From assembly GCA_950295325.1 (NCBI GenBank), contig OX485806.1, positions 58,957,169 through 59,021,168 on the forward strand: a stretch of 64,000 nt of DNA. The letters run 5' to 3'. The translations under genes were made by a program, and so were the position numbers. Below the pieces are notes generated by a model. It worked only from the letters and a program-made list of their open reading frames with translations. It did not search any database and was not told the DNA's origin. This stretch comes from Polytrichum commune. Lineage: Eukaryota > Streptophyta > Polytrichopsida > Polytrichales > Polytrichaceae. Each line of letters starts with the position of its first letter. The first letter of the stretch is position 1. Below, piece after piece: positions 45,706 to 56,889 of this stretch.

Positions 45706-48700
45706 CTTGTTTGCGATATCTCTCTGGCTGCCCTTCAAGGGTGCCCAGTTTAGTTTGCACCTCGCCTAAAGTGTTTTTTACTACTTTTAGTTCATCAGTC
45801 ACTTGTTCAAGTTTTTGTTTTGCTTGTTCAATCTGTCAAACAAATCGCCAATCTTCTTTCATTCAGATCCCAGATCTAAAACATAAACTTTTTCTCATTG
45901 TTGCATCACAACTTGTAGGGATCGCGCGTATATAGAAATGCTCAAAATTTTTGGAAATGTAGAAATGTGGTCCAGGCACACAAATAGCATTTCAACAAAA
46001 CAAGCAGGAAAGACTTTTTGACGGGTTTCCCAAATTTACATGAGTGATCGCACCTCCTCGGTAGTGGTTTCTGATTTAGCCAAATCATCAACTATTTCCT
46101 GGCCTGCAGTCTTGATCTCCAACTGCAACACACTATGTCACCCATGCCAAACAGATCGGTATCCATACTTGTATCGTCAATGTTAAGGTAATTGGGCCTA
46201 ACTCAGTTACTATCCTTAATTAGAGACCTATGTTTAAGTGATGTGTAGTTAGGTGTGGATCTAAGAACAAACACCAAAAAGGGCATAGCGTGTTTGAAAG
46301 AGACTGGACTACATGCTCAAAATTTGTTCATTAATCTAGGTTCAATAGTCAAAACAATTGGGGGGGGGGACCTGTATGATCATACAAGAAAAAGAAAAAA
46401 TAATCTACACTTTGATAATGAGTAAGATATTCATATGAGGTCCAAAAATTATGAGAAACAGTGGCAATAGCCTCAATTCGGATTAGCTTAACATCTCATA
46501 CAAATCATTTGTTCAACATTTGAGAAGGATTGGACTAATCAGTTGAAGTGTCCATATTAGGCCCACTTACTGTAGTGTCAAATTCTAAATACCATAACCC
46601 AGTGATGCATTATATCCTTTTGCTTTATTCCTCGTCCAAGAATAAGATGGTCTGATCTAATCTAATCGTGGTATTGCAAGCACATTTTTTTAATTTATTT
46701 TCCCCAAGATTTCAGTTAAAGCCAACAGTCTTGAACTTTGCATAAAATCAACCCCAAAGTGGACACACAACTGTCCCAGCTGGACTGTGTCCTCTTTTTA
46801 CTTTCTGCCACCTTCCAGAATAATGAAGAGGAGAGTGAGGGGACATAGATAAAATGAGAAAATGTGCCCAAAAATCAACCCCAAAGTGGACACATTTTAT
46901 CATTCTAACATAAATATGCTCAATTTAAAGAAAGAACAAGAGATGACTGACATGCATACGCCCTATGACTGGAGCAAGGGCCTCATGATAGTGGTGCTCA
47001 ATCTTCTTCTTGTAGTCATCTCGAATCCGCATCAGCTCAGAAGACTCCAAAAGCAGGTTTTGCTCCCTCTCCCTGCTTGCACAATATTCAATTAGAAATT
47101 GAAACACTCGTATTGCTTATTTTCTCATTGTAGCTAGTAGAGATTAGTTTAAAATAATTCAGTTGTTAGGAATTCAAGATTATCCTCAGATTCCTTTTAA
47201 GTCTTACTGACAAGCTTAAGTTGAATGCATTCGACAACAACCTAAATAGCGTATGAATCAGGTGTTACAAATCGTGTCCTCTTTAAAGCAGCTAAGATTG
47301 GACATGCACCCCAATGACCTTATCATTTGGAAACTAACAAGGGTGTTGAACTAATCTCAAATCCTCTCATAAATTTTATCAACCAATCAAGACTCACATG
47401 CAAACATGGTATGCAGAATTGCGCGATTATCCACAAGCCAGACTTTTTTGAGATGCATCATCAACTTCCTAAGATGCAGAAGTTGCCTTGCAAGATTGGC
47501 TTCACCGTTGGCTTGCTCGGCATCCTCCTTTATCAACTCCAATGCTACAACGTCCTCTTCGGATGCCTTCAATAACTTCCTTAAATCTTCCTTTCCTTTC
47601 TGCGATCCACAATAAGGTCCAAATCAACTCAACATGTCCACCCCCAAACATCCCTAATCCTATGTACTGGAAATTACTGGAATGACTGTTGGTATATCAC
47701 AATGGTAAGATGGAGCGGTGTACAGATCAAGTTTACATTTATTTCACAATGCATTCTCCAGGTCAAGTTTACAGGAATTTCACAATGCATGCTCCAGGTG
47801 TATACTATCGTACTTGAGAAAGTAAAATCTAGAAACACACCCCAAGGTATGGGCCACCTGAAAACATAGTTATTCTCTTCACCACAACATGTTAAGGATA
47901 ACTCATTTTTCAGAATACCTTCTGATGATTTAGACCACATATGGAAACATAAAACTAGGAAATGTTTCCACATTCTGCCTTGCTTTCGACACAAGGAAAC
48001 CCGGAGAGATGAGACTAAACCCTGAAAAGTAAGTTGAGAATACTTGGTCATGTTACTGGAATAAGTTATTTTGGATAAACCCATGACCATCAACACAAGC
48101 ATGATAAACCCTCGTTCCAAACATTTGATGATAACTGGAAACTCTGACTTTGATATTTACGCAAGATTTTCAACTCCGTCAACCAAAATTTTGCGGCCTC
48201 TACGAACCGTGGAAAAATCAAGCCTTCTCCCACGTTTCCGTTTCCACATTATGCCTTGCCTTCCGAGGAAGGCTATCTAACATTCCCGTGTACACGCATC
48301 TACCTGTCTATCACATACGAATGCGTCCCAGGAAACACCAACAGGGCAAGTTAGGCATCATTCTTCTTCTTCATCTTCTTCTCCTCTTACCAATCTAAAA
48401 GACCATTTCTCAAATTCGCCCAACCTCTCTACACTACGGCACCCTTTTGCAAGTTGCTGAGGATCTCCTCAGCGCTGCTGGTGGTGAACGCACCGCCCTC
48501 CTCAAGGTTAAGAGTCTTCACCACCGTTAATGTACAACCCCTTTGCATCACAGACCCTTACAACCACACCCTTAGCTACATAATCTACAAACCTTGAACC
48601 TTAACATGGGAGATGGGTAACTTACCAGGAGCGAAGAGTACTATGAGAGACGAGCGCAGATCCAAAAGGAGAGAATGAGGGGGGGAATTCGACAACACTC

Positions 48701-49309
48701 TGTGACCCCTGCTGAGCCACAGCGAAGTGGACTGCATCCACACCGTCCATATGAACGGCGGAGATGTTGCCACGTGGCACGTTCGTGCACTCCCAACCTA
48801 CAACCAACGTCCAAAACCCCAACGTCCGCAAACCCCAACTTTTCGGAGTTGCTGTGCCGCGGAGCATCTGATGGTAACTTGTATTGAGCATTGCCGACAT
48901 TGGTGGCGCCAATGCAGGTCGCTGACATCGGTGATGTGGAGGCTATTCATCCCCACAAGATTCAGACACAACCATACAACACTTAGTAGGTAAGAAACAC
49001 TTATAGACTCACTGCCGCTTGTTGCATGGGCTTCATGATCTCCTTGATCTTTGCGACACGTTTGTCGCGTTCCAGCTTGTAGGAGCACCTATCCAGGTCC
49101 TCATCGTCATCTTCAGTGGGACCACTGACAATAGGTTGCCCACGCTTCTCTTTGGTCTTGGGAGGTTTGAGAGGTTCGGTCACGGAGTCCATATCCTCAG
49201 CCTTATACTTCAGAGAATCGCACAAAATACCTCTATACTCTCTACAGATAAGACAACAATCTGAGTCTTTTGCCTTGAGCCCAGACGTGCAATACGCCAT
49301 GGACTGCAT
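45706..49309 (-). pseudogene. Coiled-coil multi-exon gene inside the CACTA
   Basis: Exon-like segments with plausible splice sites (minus strand): 49309-49005 (EDDDEDLDRCSYKLERDKRV, donor GTGAGT), about 48530-48430 (KTLNLEEGGAFTTSSAEEIL), 47600-47405 (ASEEDVVALELIKEDAEQAN, donor GTGAGT), 47080-46950 (SREREQNLLLESSELMRIRD), 46130-46055 (LEIKTAGQEIVDDLAKSETT) and 45833-45706 (IEQAKQKLEQVTDELKVVKN, donor GTAAGA). Most of it predicts coiled coil. It may be a captured host gene or a normal CACTA protein. The N-terminal SYKLERDKRV block resembles plant transposon-associated proteins, while the later exons resemble cytoskeletal or ciliary coiled-coil proteins; I cannot assign a family. Confidence 0.4.
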
Positions 49310-49387
49310 TGTATTTAGGGGCGGGGACCTAACGGATACAATTCGAGGCGCTAGGGCTTCACTATGTAGACTGTTCCAATTTGAAGA

Positions 49388-49545
49388 ATGACTAGTGAAT
49401 GACTAGTGAGCGACTAATGAATGACTGGTGAATGACTAGTGACTGACTAGTGACTGACTACCCTATGACTGGTGAGTGACTAGTGAATGATTACCCTATG
49501 ACTAGTGAATGACTTGTGAACAACTGCTGAATGACTAGTGATTCA
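49388..49545. repeat. GACTAGTGAAT tandem repeats
   Basis: About 14 variants of GACTAGTGAAT stand in tandem upstream of the transposase gene. Smaller clusters lie at about 50203-50290 and 53505-53585. The last of these is within an apparent intron of the transposase. Confidence 0.88.
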
Positions 49546-50479
49546 TGAACACATGATCACAATAGCAATTATAAGCTCATGACATATTTTTTAAGTGCTG
49601 ATTCAAATCTCTGGCATAAGACATGTGCATAGCCCTCTTTATTGTTTGGAGGTTCATTTGGCTCACTTATGAGGGTCGTCAAACACGGTGTTGGCTTCCC
49701 ACATTGTATATCCTTCTCCATTTGTGATATTTGCAATTACAATCTTTTCAGATGTCCTTATATTTGTGGACAAAATTTGCAGCTGCTAGTGATACCATTC
49801 AATTTTTCTTTACCGATTTGAGGTATATTTAATGAGATTCATATAGTATGACTTGATATTGGGACCTCAAATTTGAGAGTGGGCGTGCATTTCACAAACT
49901 CATGCCCAGGTCTCCACTTTGGAACATAGTCTACAAGGCCAACTTTATTTTTCCTCTTGTATACGTTGTATGGTCAACATGATGGAGGGAATGTACATGT
50001 GTGTTTGATGAGCTCGAGAATCTTCCGATCGATGATGAACAAGAATATCCTCATAGCTTTGACAACTATGAGCATAGTACCCACAACTTATTTGAAATTT
50101 GCAACCATCTCACACTAATTAGTGTTTTACAAACCACAGGAAGTGGGCACCAAGCTAAAATTGTCCATTTAAGAGCCACTGACCTTAAATTCAAGGTTAA
50201 TGACTAGTGAATGACTAGTTCATGTTGAGTGTTCTCTACGTACACGTGAACAACTACTGTGTGACTAGTGTACGACCAATTTATGACAGATGAACAACCA
50301 TTAAATGGGTGGTGGGAACCCTGTTTGGAGAGCACACATTATAGTCACTGATATGTGCATAGTGGCAAGCTTGCAGGGGACATGAACGGAGGAAGACTCC
50401 CTTTTAATGACATGAGACGGCAACAACATCGCGACGGCCGTCTGTGAAGGAGGGAGCAAGAGAGGGCCACCCTAACCTA

Positions 50480-53400
50480 AATCAAATTCATTGCCCATGC
50501 TACAAATGCAAAGGACGAGTTCAATGCTCTATTGCAAAAGTAAAGGATCATCTAATCGGGAATGGGAAGGAACCCACATTTAGAGTGTAGAGGGGGCCTG
50601 GAGAGAGGGACGGCTCCGATGAGGAGTGGGAACAGGAGTTTAGGAGACCCTCAAGACCACATGACGGACACATCGACGAAGGATTGGATATGCATGCCAT
50701 GCTCAAGGAAGCATTCCAGGAAATTGATGAGGCACCAACCCACCCCCCTACAGTGGAAGAGCAAATTGCGGACATAATAATGGGTGCATTCACAGTTGTC
50801 GATGAGCTGGCCGATGATGAAGTCCCACTTTCGGACGATGAGTCAGAGGATGAGCCTTTGGGGGAAAATGGTGGTAGTAATGCAGAAGAACACAATTATG
50901 GTGATTCCCACGATATGGAAGAAGCCATGGAGGAGCTGTACCATGGAGCCAAGTTTTCCATATTGGCGGTCACGATATTGATAATGACTTTGTGTACGAT
51001 CCATGGTGTAAGCAACAAATTTGTGGACATGTTTTTCACCCTCTTCCGTGAACACCTTCTACCCAGTGAGAATATGTTACCCAAAAACCTTCATGCTGCA
51101 AAAACCTTGATTCAAAAATTATGATTGAATTACAATACAATTCATGCATGCCAAGTAGGTTGTGTTTATTTAGAGGGCAATATGAAGGTGCCACTAGTTG
51201 TTCGAAGTGCAAGAAACCATGTTACAAAGATGAGGCCAAAAAACAGAGGCCTTGAAAAGTACTTAGACAGTTTCCCCTGATTCCAAGACTAAGACGTATG
51301 TTCCGTACATCGGCAATATCTGAACTCATGGTGTGGCATGCAAAGAACACAAGCACAGATGGATACCTAAGACATCCTTGTGATTCAAAGGCATGGAAAC
51401 ACGTACATGAAAATGTAGATTCTAGTTTTGGCCAGGAAGACCGTAACATTCACCTAGCAATGGCAGCCGATGGAGTGAACCCTTGTAAGTTGCAACGTAC
51501 CACTTGGAATACGTGGCCGGTAATGTTGTTGAATTACAACATACCCCCATGGTTGACTACGAAGAAATTTTTTATTATGTTGGCGCTGCTAATTTTGGGG
51601 AAACAATCTGTGACATCGCAATTTTTTGATGTGTACTTGGAACCATTGGTTGAGAAGTTGATGCAATTGTGGAAGGGTGTGGCTGCTGACGACGTGCTCA
51701 AAGAGTTGGGATCAAGGGCTTTCAAACTTAGAGTAGTTTTGCTATGGACCATCTATGATTTTCCCGGTTATGGGACAGTTGTAGGTGTTGCACATCAAGG
51801 CTATGTGGCGTGTCCTGTTTGTGGGCCTGATTTCAAAGGTGAACATTCTGTTGAACTTGCAAAGCAAACCTATACAGACACGAGGCGGTGGCTAGCCCAT
51901 GACGATCCATGGAGGTCTCCGGGAATGAAGGACCACTTCAATGGACGTATAGAACTTCGAGGGAAACCCAATCGTGTTACTGCAGATGAGCAAGTGCAGC
52001 GAGCCACCGAGTATCACACCTGGTTGGATGAGGGCAACAAAGAAGGCGCCGTTGGAGATCCCTCGAAAATACATGGTGTGAAAAGGAGGAGCATTTTACA
52101 CAACGTGCCTTATTTGAAGGTAAATGATGCAACTCCTTTGACTCTTGATTATTGCATGTATCGGCACACGCATCGGTATGTACAACCAATCACAGAGTAA
52201 ATAAAGGCTCAATGTGCTCACAGATGGCATAAACATGTGCTCATGTCATGAGCTTGTAGTTGTAAAGCAGTCGCAGAATAGTCGTTTACGATACACATGG
52301 GTGCATGAGGGAACCTAGCGTACATGACGTCTGGGACATGTCTGGTTCAACAACTGGCAATGACTACACAAGAACTATAGAAATGGACACTTAAAATCGC
52401 CCTCATAACACATACAATACTAGTCATTTTCCTCATAAACGATGCAAATGATAGTCATAAACCAAGTCGTGAATTGTCGATTTTGTTTTAGTGTTTGAAC
52501 TAACCAATATATGACTATATTGGCAGGATCTGCTCATACCAAACACGTTGGATGTTATGCATTGTGAGCAAAATTTTGCGAAGAATATTTTGAAGACCGT
52601 CACCGGACATAAGGACACGGTAAAGGTCCGGTGAGACTTGCAACGTAGAGGCATCAGGTCGCATTTAGGGCTCATTCCCCATCCAAAGAAAAACGGGAAA
52701 ATGTTGAAACCAGCCGCATCATATGTGTTGACCACCGATGAGTTTCAAATTTTTGCTAGTAATATCGAGAACTTGAAGACACTGTCAGGACATGTTTCCA
52801 ACATGGCTCAATACATACGCAAGAGGAAATACGGGGATTTGAAGTCACATGACTACCATGTACTTATGCAGCAAATCATGCCGCTAGCCTTACGAGGACT
52901 TTTAGAACCTGGTCCACGAATGGCGGTGATGAGGATTTCCAAAGTGTTCCGAAGAATATGTGATAGTGTTTGGAACCCATTAGAGTTTGCCACTCTACAG
53001 GTGGACGTTGCACGGAGCATGGCACTTCTAGAAATTCATTTCCCTCCTTCATTTTTTGACATTATGACGCACTTGCTATATCACCTTGTTGATGAATTGG
53101 ACATGTGTGGACCTGTCTCGACAAGGTGGATGTATCCTATTGAAAAATACATGAAAACATTAAAGCACTATGTTTGGAACATGGCAAGACCGGAGGCCAG
53201 CATGGCGGAGGGTTACGCCCGGGAGGAATGCCTAGGTTTCATCACTGAATATTTACACAAGTTTGAAGTGGTCGACCGCCGAGTTTGGGATGCAGATGAG
53301 GAGTACGGAGATGCTGAGGAGGTGCTGGAAGGGGCAGGAACAAAGTACTTGATGACACCAGTATTGAGAGATCTTGCCCACCAATACGCATTGACAAATG

Positions 53401-54325
53401 TCTCCCTCGTGGTACCTTGGCATAGGTGAGCCTGATTGTGTTTTTCCAGCTTGTACACTCTCATGTGAGTGTGTCCTGTTGTTTTGGAATACATGATTGC
53501 ACGTGAAAATGACTAGTGAATGACCAGTGAATGACTACTGTATAACTAGTGAATGACTACCCCATGACTAGTGAACAACTAGTTGGATGTGCAAGCAGTG
53601 GAAAGAGGAATAGGCAAAAAATCCCAACATTTGCACATTTGAAAATTGGATTAAAGATGGAGTGCACAATCACCCTATGGACCCGAACGATGCGGATGAC
53701 ATGGACAGGGTTATGATGTGCAGCAGACCGTCACAGTTAGCTACACGATACACAAGGATGAAGGCGTATGAAAACCACTTCCGCGTGGAGGACCAACAAT
53801 CCATGACGCTCAAAAATTACGACAGTGGTGTTGCCTCTATGTTTCACATGCCTTCAGTGGGTTCGGAGGAGGTGACATTGAACTATGTGGGAGTACTAAA
53901 GGATATATTGAAATTGAACTATGGGCCTCTTCGTACACCTGTCATACTTTTTAGGTATGAGTGGATGAAACAATATGACAACTGTGGCAACCCTACGTAT
54001 GTAAGAGACGAGGCTAGATTCATGGTCGTGAATTTCTGCCACAAGGTTCCAAAGATGTTGGAGCCATTCATATTTCCAAGCCAAGCAACACAGGTATTTT
54101 GGTCAGACAAAGTGTGGAAACTGGGGTGGAAAGTATGTCTTGGTGAAGGAGGCACGCTCCCAAAGACATCAACAGAGCACAACAGATGTCTTCATGACCA
54201 CCACCGAAGAAGCGGATGGCATGCAATTGGCGAACCATGTACCTCCCCCGCCCAGCACAACGTCATTGGTGGGAGCCATAGAACTATCAGATTCCGATAA
54301 CTCCTTAGCACTAGCTAAATTTTAG
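50480..54325 (+). pseudogene. CACTA transposase, Tnp2 type
   Basis: The N-terminus has the transposase-associated pattern PCYKCKGRVQC ... VKDHL (50490-50555). The acidic part EVPLSDDESEDEPL and the SNKFVDMFFTLFREHLLP block follow. The Tnp2 core at 51298-52110 shows WHAKNTSTDGYLRHPCDSKA, HLAMAADGVNPCKLQ, NYNIPPWLTTKKFFIMLALL, DVYLEPLVEKLMQLW, IYDFPGYGTVVG and YVACPVCG. After an intron-like gap come NTLDVMHCEQNFAKNIL and a DUF4218-type segment (52640-53429, GPRMAVMRISKVFRRICDSV, FPPSFFDIMTHLLYHLVDEL, TRWMYPIEKYMKTLKHYVWN). Last is a DUF4216-type tail (53640-54130, YGPLRTPVILFRYEWMK). Stops at about 51122 and 52632 and a frame change break it. The enzyme would cut at the CACTA ends. Confidence 0.93.
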
Positions 54326-55022
54326 GTATTTGTCCTTACAAAAGCCTAGCTGGGCTTACAAATGTCCTTAGTGGGTTGTACTCAACAATACTATGACTGA
54401 ACAACAACTCCACTATGACTTATACGTCCACGTCATTGAGTATGTGGCATGAAAAATGAAATGATTTGTGCGTGCCCGGTGCCCGCCATTGAACTTATGA
54501 TTTCAGACCTCCATCATATGTGCACCTTGGCAATGAATATCTTTCATATACGTCAATACATGTACTAAGCTTATGTCATCGATGACACGACATGCCACCT
54601 CATCGTGCTGACACATGTTTAGTGACCAATATGTTGTGTTTGCCACCATTATGTTGTATCTCACATGTGTACTCATCCTTTGTTGTGGGCATATTCGTAC
54701 TTACAATGTGTTGGAGAATCATAGTTAAGTATGGGTTGGTCAAGGGCAACACATAAATGACTGCACATTTGCTACGTCAGAATTGTCTTGGCACGTCACA
54801 CCGGCATGGATGAATTGGACGATGAATAACTAACCATAAATCAATATTTGGGGTTGTCGCTTGCACATTTCATCCATGAGTCATTTCAGTAACTGAACAA
54901 TGACTGAACGCTTATACACGTCATCCCAAATTCAGCAGGCATGTGAATCAGTCATTTACTGAGTTCTTTAGGATACGTAGTCATTGATACCATGGTTGGA
55001 ATGGACAAGGTTTGTTGTAGTG

Positions 55023-56319
55023 AAGGCATAAACCAACAGTCCACACCATGGTATGAAGATCCATGGTTTGGCCCAACACGAAGCATCGTTGGCCCTCAGA
55101 AAGGCCAGGAGCTGCGGTGGTGCCAGTGCGGAATCCCATGGCCCGCTCCCGTTTATCAGCCAATGGTTCGGTGTGGGTTTTGGTGTGAGTATCCCACACC
55201 ATACCCGGGCCCCGATCGCGGAATGCGAATGACTGTGGAAATGTCATAAAGGTGGAAAATGCCCGCCGTGGTGCCCCCACTTTGTTGACCAATGCCAACG
55301 GGAATAAATCATCTCGAACAACCGGCAAAGAGGTCCGGTTTGGATCCAAGAGGTCCGGTTTGGATCCAAAATGTCATCCACCTTCTGATCAAAAGGTGGA
55401 GGCACTGCAAAAAATGCTTCAACTAAAGTAAATGACGGTGTGAGGTTGGTCCAAATCCACCGAGGCCGGTGGGCATAAGAACCAATGCTCGCGGCATCCA
55501 CAAAAATGGGATCTCCAAGGTGTTGATGAACATAATGACCGCCTTCCAACACCTTGTCCCGAGAGTCTCCCAACAAAGGTACACTCTCGAAGATATACCA
55601 TGGAGGAGAAGGTTGGTGGGTAAACCACCACTGCATAAGCCGGATGAGGTCCCAAAAAAAGCTAGACTGGGATCCTCTAAACCTCGGCCTGCTCCAGCAC
55701 GTGAGTGGCCTTGGTATGGCCATCCCGCAATCACCATATCCATCGGACCCAAGTGTCGTAAGTCGACCTCACTGATGAGTATGATATCACGAGGGAGACG
55801 TGAAAAACACCCACGAATGGCAATTGGGTGTAACTGCTAGGGGTACAATACCATCAACTGATGAAGATGGTGACGAGCCACATGGGTGGACACTAGAGAG
55901 TTGTCCACATAGACATACCGTCTGACCGTGAGGCCAGCCTCCAATACGCCTGCTAAGCCTGTGCCGATGCCCCCAAATAATTCCACCAAAGTGAGCCCTG
56001 CATCAAGCGGCCGCCACATAATTGGGTGTGCCAACGCCAATGGGCTATCAAGTATGACCGGTGTCGTAGAGGTGAGAGAGAGGACAATGTCCTCGCATCG
56101 CCGGAATAAATCAGCGGAATCGTGCCAGGGAGGAAGGGGATCTTTGGGATGGCGCACCAATGCACCCTTAGGTGCCATATCCCATTGATCGTCTGTACTC
56201 CCCATGAATGCCAGTGACTCCTCCAACAATGGAGAACTATAAGGCAAAGTATCCATAATAGCACCACATCCAAAGACCATGGATAATGGTGCTATGGTCG
56301 CGGCCGCCGTGAATGCCAC
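55023..56319 (-). pseudogene. Cytosine-C5 DNA methyltransferase domain in gypsy 2 polyprotein
   Basis: Conserved motifs in canonical order (minus strand): motif I LVELFGGIGTGLAGVLEAG (about 55985-55931) with an acidic V-D-N block; motif IV GWPYQGHSRAGAGRG (about 55735-55690); motif VI FESVPLLGDSR (E-N-V is E-S-V); motif VIII HRPRWIWTNL (R-x-R, about 55475-55443); motifs IX/X RAMGF and LGQTMDLHTMVW (about 55140-55040). The length of about 320 residues fits a catalytic domain. The catalytic Cys of P-C-Q is Tyr (TAC, plus-strand 55714-55716), one G-to-A step from TGC. A 20-bp tandem duplication near 55330-55369 shifts the frame in the target-recognition part, and a TAG follows VLYP. It lies between protease and RT of the same element. 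The enzyme class methylates cytosine at carbon 5; this copy is inactive. Confidence 0.9.
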
Positions 56320-56399
56320 AGGAATAAGCTCCCTGCAGCCGTCCCCAGCCGACCAACTCGGTCGGATCCACGCCTCCTCAGTCCAGTTGTCTAAACCAA

Positions 56400-56760
56400 A
56401 GCCAAGAGGATAAAATGCTTGCTAACCAACTAAAATGTCATAGTCGGTCGCATCCGTCACCGCACACCTAAAAAGAAGAGGTGCGGGTGGATCTCCAGGT
56501 TTCACTCGGAAGCTAAGTTGTAATGGCTCCCGAATATAACCCGTGGCCCGCTCCACGTGACCAACGGATGTGACAATAATGAATGGACAAGGAGCCAAGT
56601 CCTCGGCCGCCAATCCAAACTCCTGGGCAAGCCTCTTGCCGATCATAACAGGTTGTGCCCTTGAATCCATCATCACACAACGGGGAGCAACCCGAGTGGC
56701 ATTGCCCCTAGTCCGACTGACCACCAAAATGTCAATATCATTCACCATACGCAGGACACC
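56400..56760 (-). pseudogene. Ty3/gypsy 2 protease-like region
   Basis: The 108-residue frame reads PRCVMMDSRAQPVMIGKRLA (D-S-x-A-x-x-x-M-I where D-S/T-G-A is expected; the Gly is Arg, a G-to-A change) and ends ATDYDILVG, the typical last block of retropepsin-like proteases (D-x-I-L-G). The strand-rich middle (FIIVTSVGHVERATGYIREP) fits the fold. It is placed between Gag knuckles and methyltransferase. After DILVG a TAG interrupts the run into the methyltransferase frame. Confidence 0.75.
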
Positions 56761-56889
56761 GGGTCGAATGCCGCGGCGTTCGCGAGCAGGTCTAGCAGCT
56801 ACATCAGAGAGATAAGCTGCTCCCGCGGATTGTGGTGAGGCATAAGACGTGGTCGACCCCTTGTCATATGAGGTGTGTGAGTCAAAAGA

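Larger units (their letters stand above)
24562..55022 (+). mobile_element. CACTA (En/Spm-type) DNA transposon with nested insertions
   Basis: The left end is CACTACAACAAAATCGAC (24562) and the right end, read inward, CACTACAACAAACC (55022); 12 bases are identical. The 3-bp target duplication AAG stands at 24559-24561 and 55023-55025. The element lies in the middle of the gypsy 2 polyprotein gene, whose frame is restored when it is removed. It contains a Tnp2-type transposase (plus strand, 50.5-54.3 kb), minus-strand genes at 25.7-30.6 and 31.9-49.3 kb, and many short GACTAGTGAAT-like repeats. Later insertions (a solo LTR and retrotransposon DNA at about 33.3-44.5 kb) explain much of the 30.5-kb length. 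Confidence 0.92.

Noticed and set aside
45706-49309. A specific ciliary protein such as CCDC146 for the coiled-coil exons
   Set aside because: Only general coiled-coil character is visible; no diagnostic block could be matched from memory.
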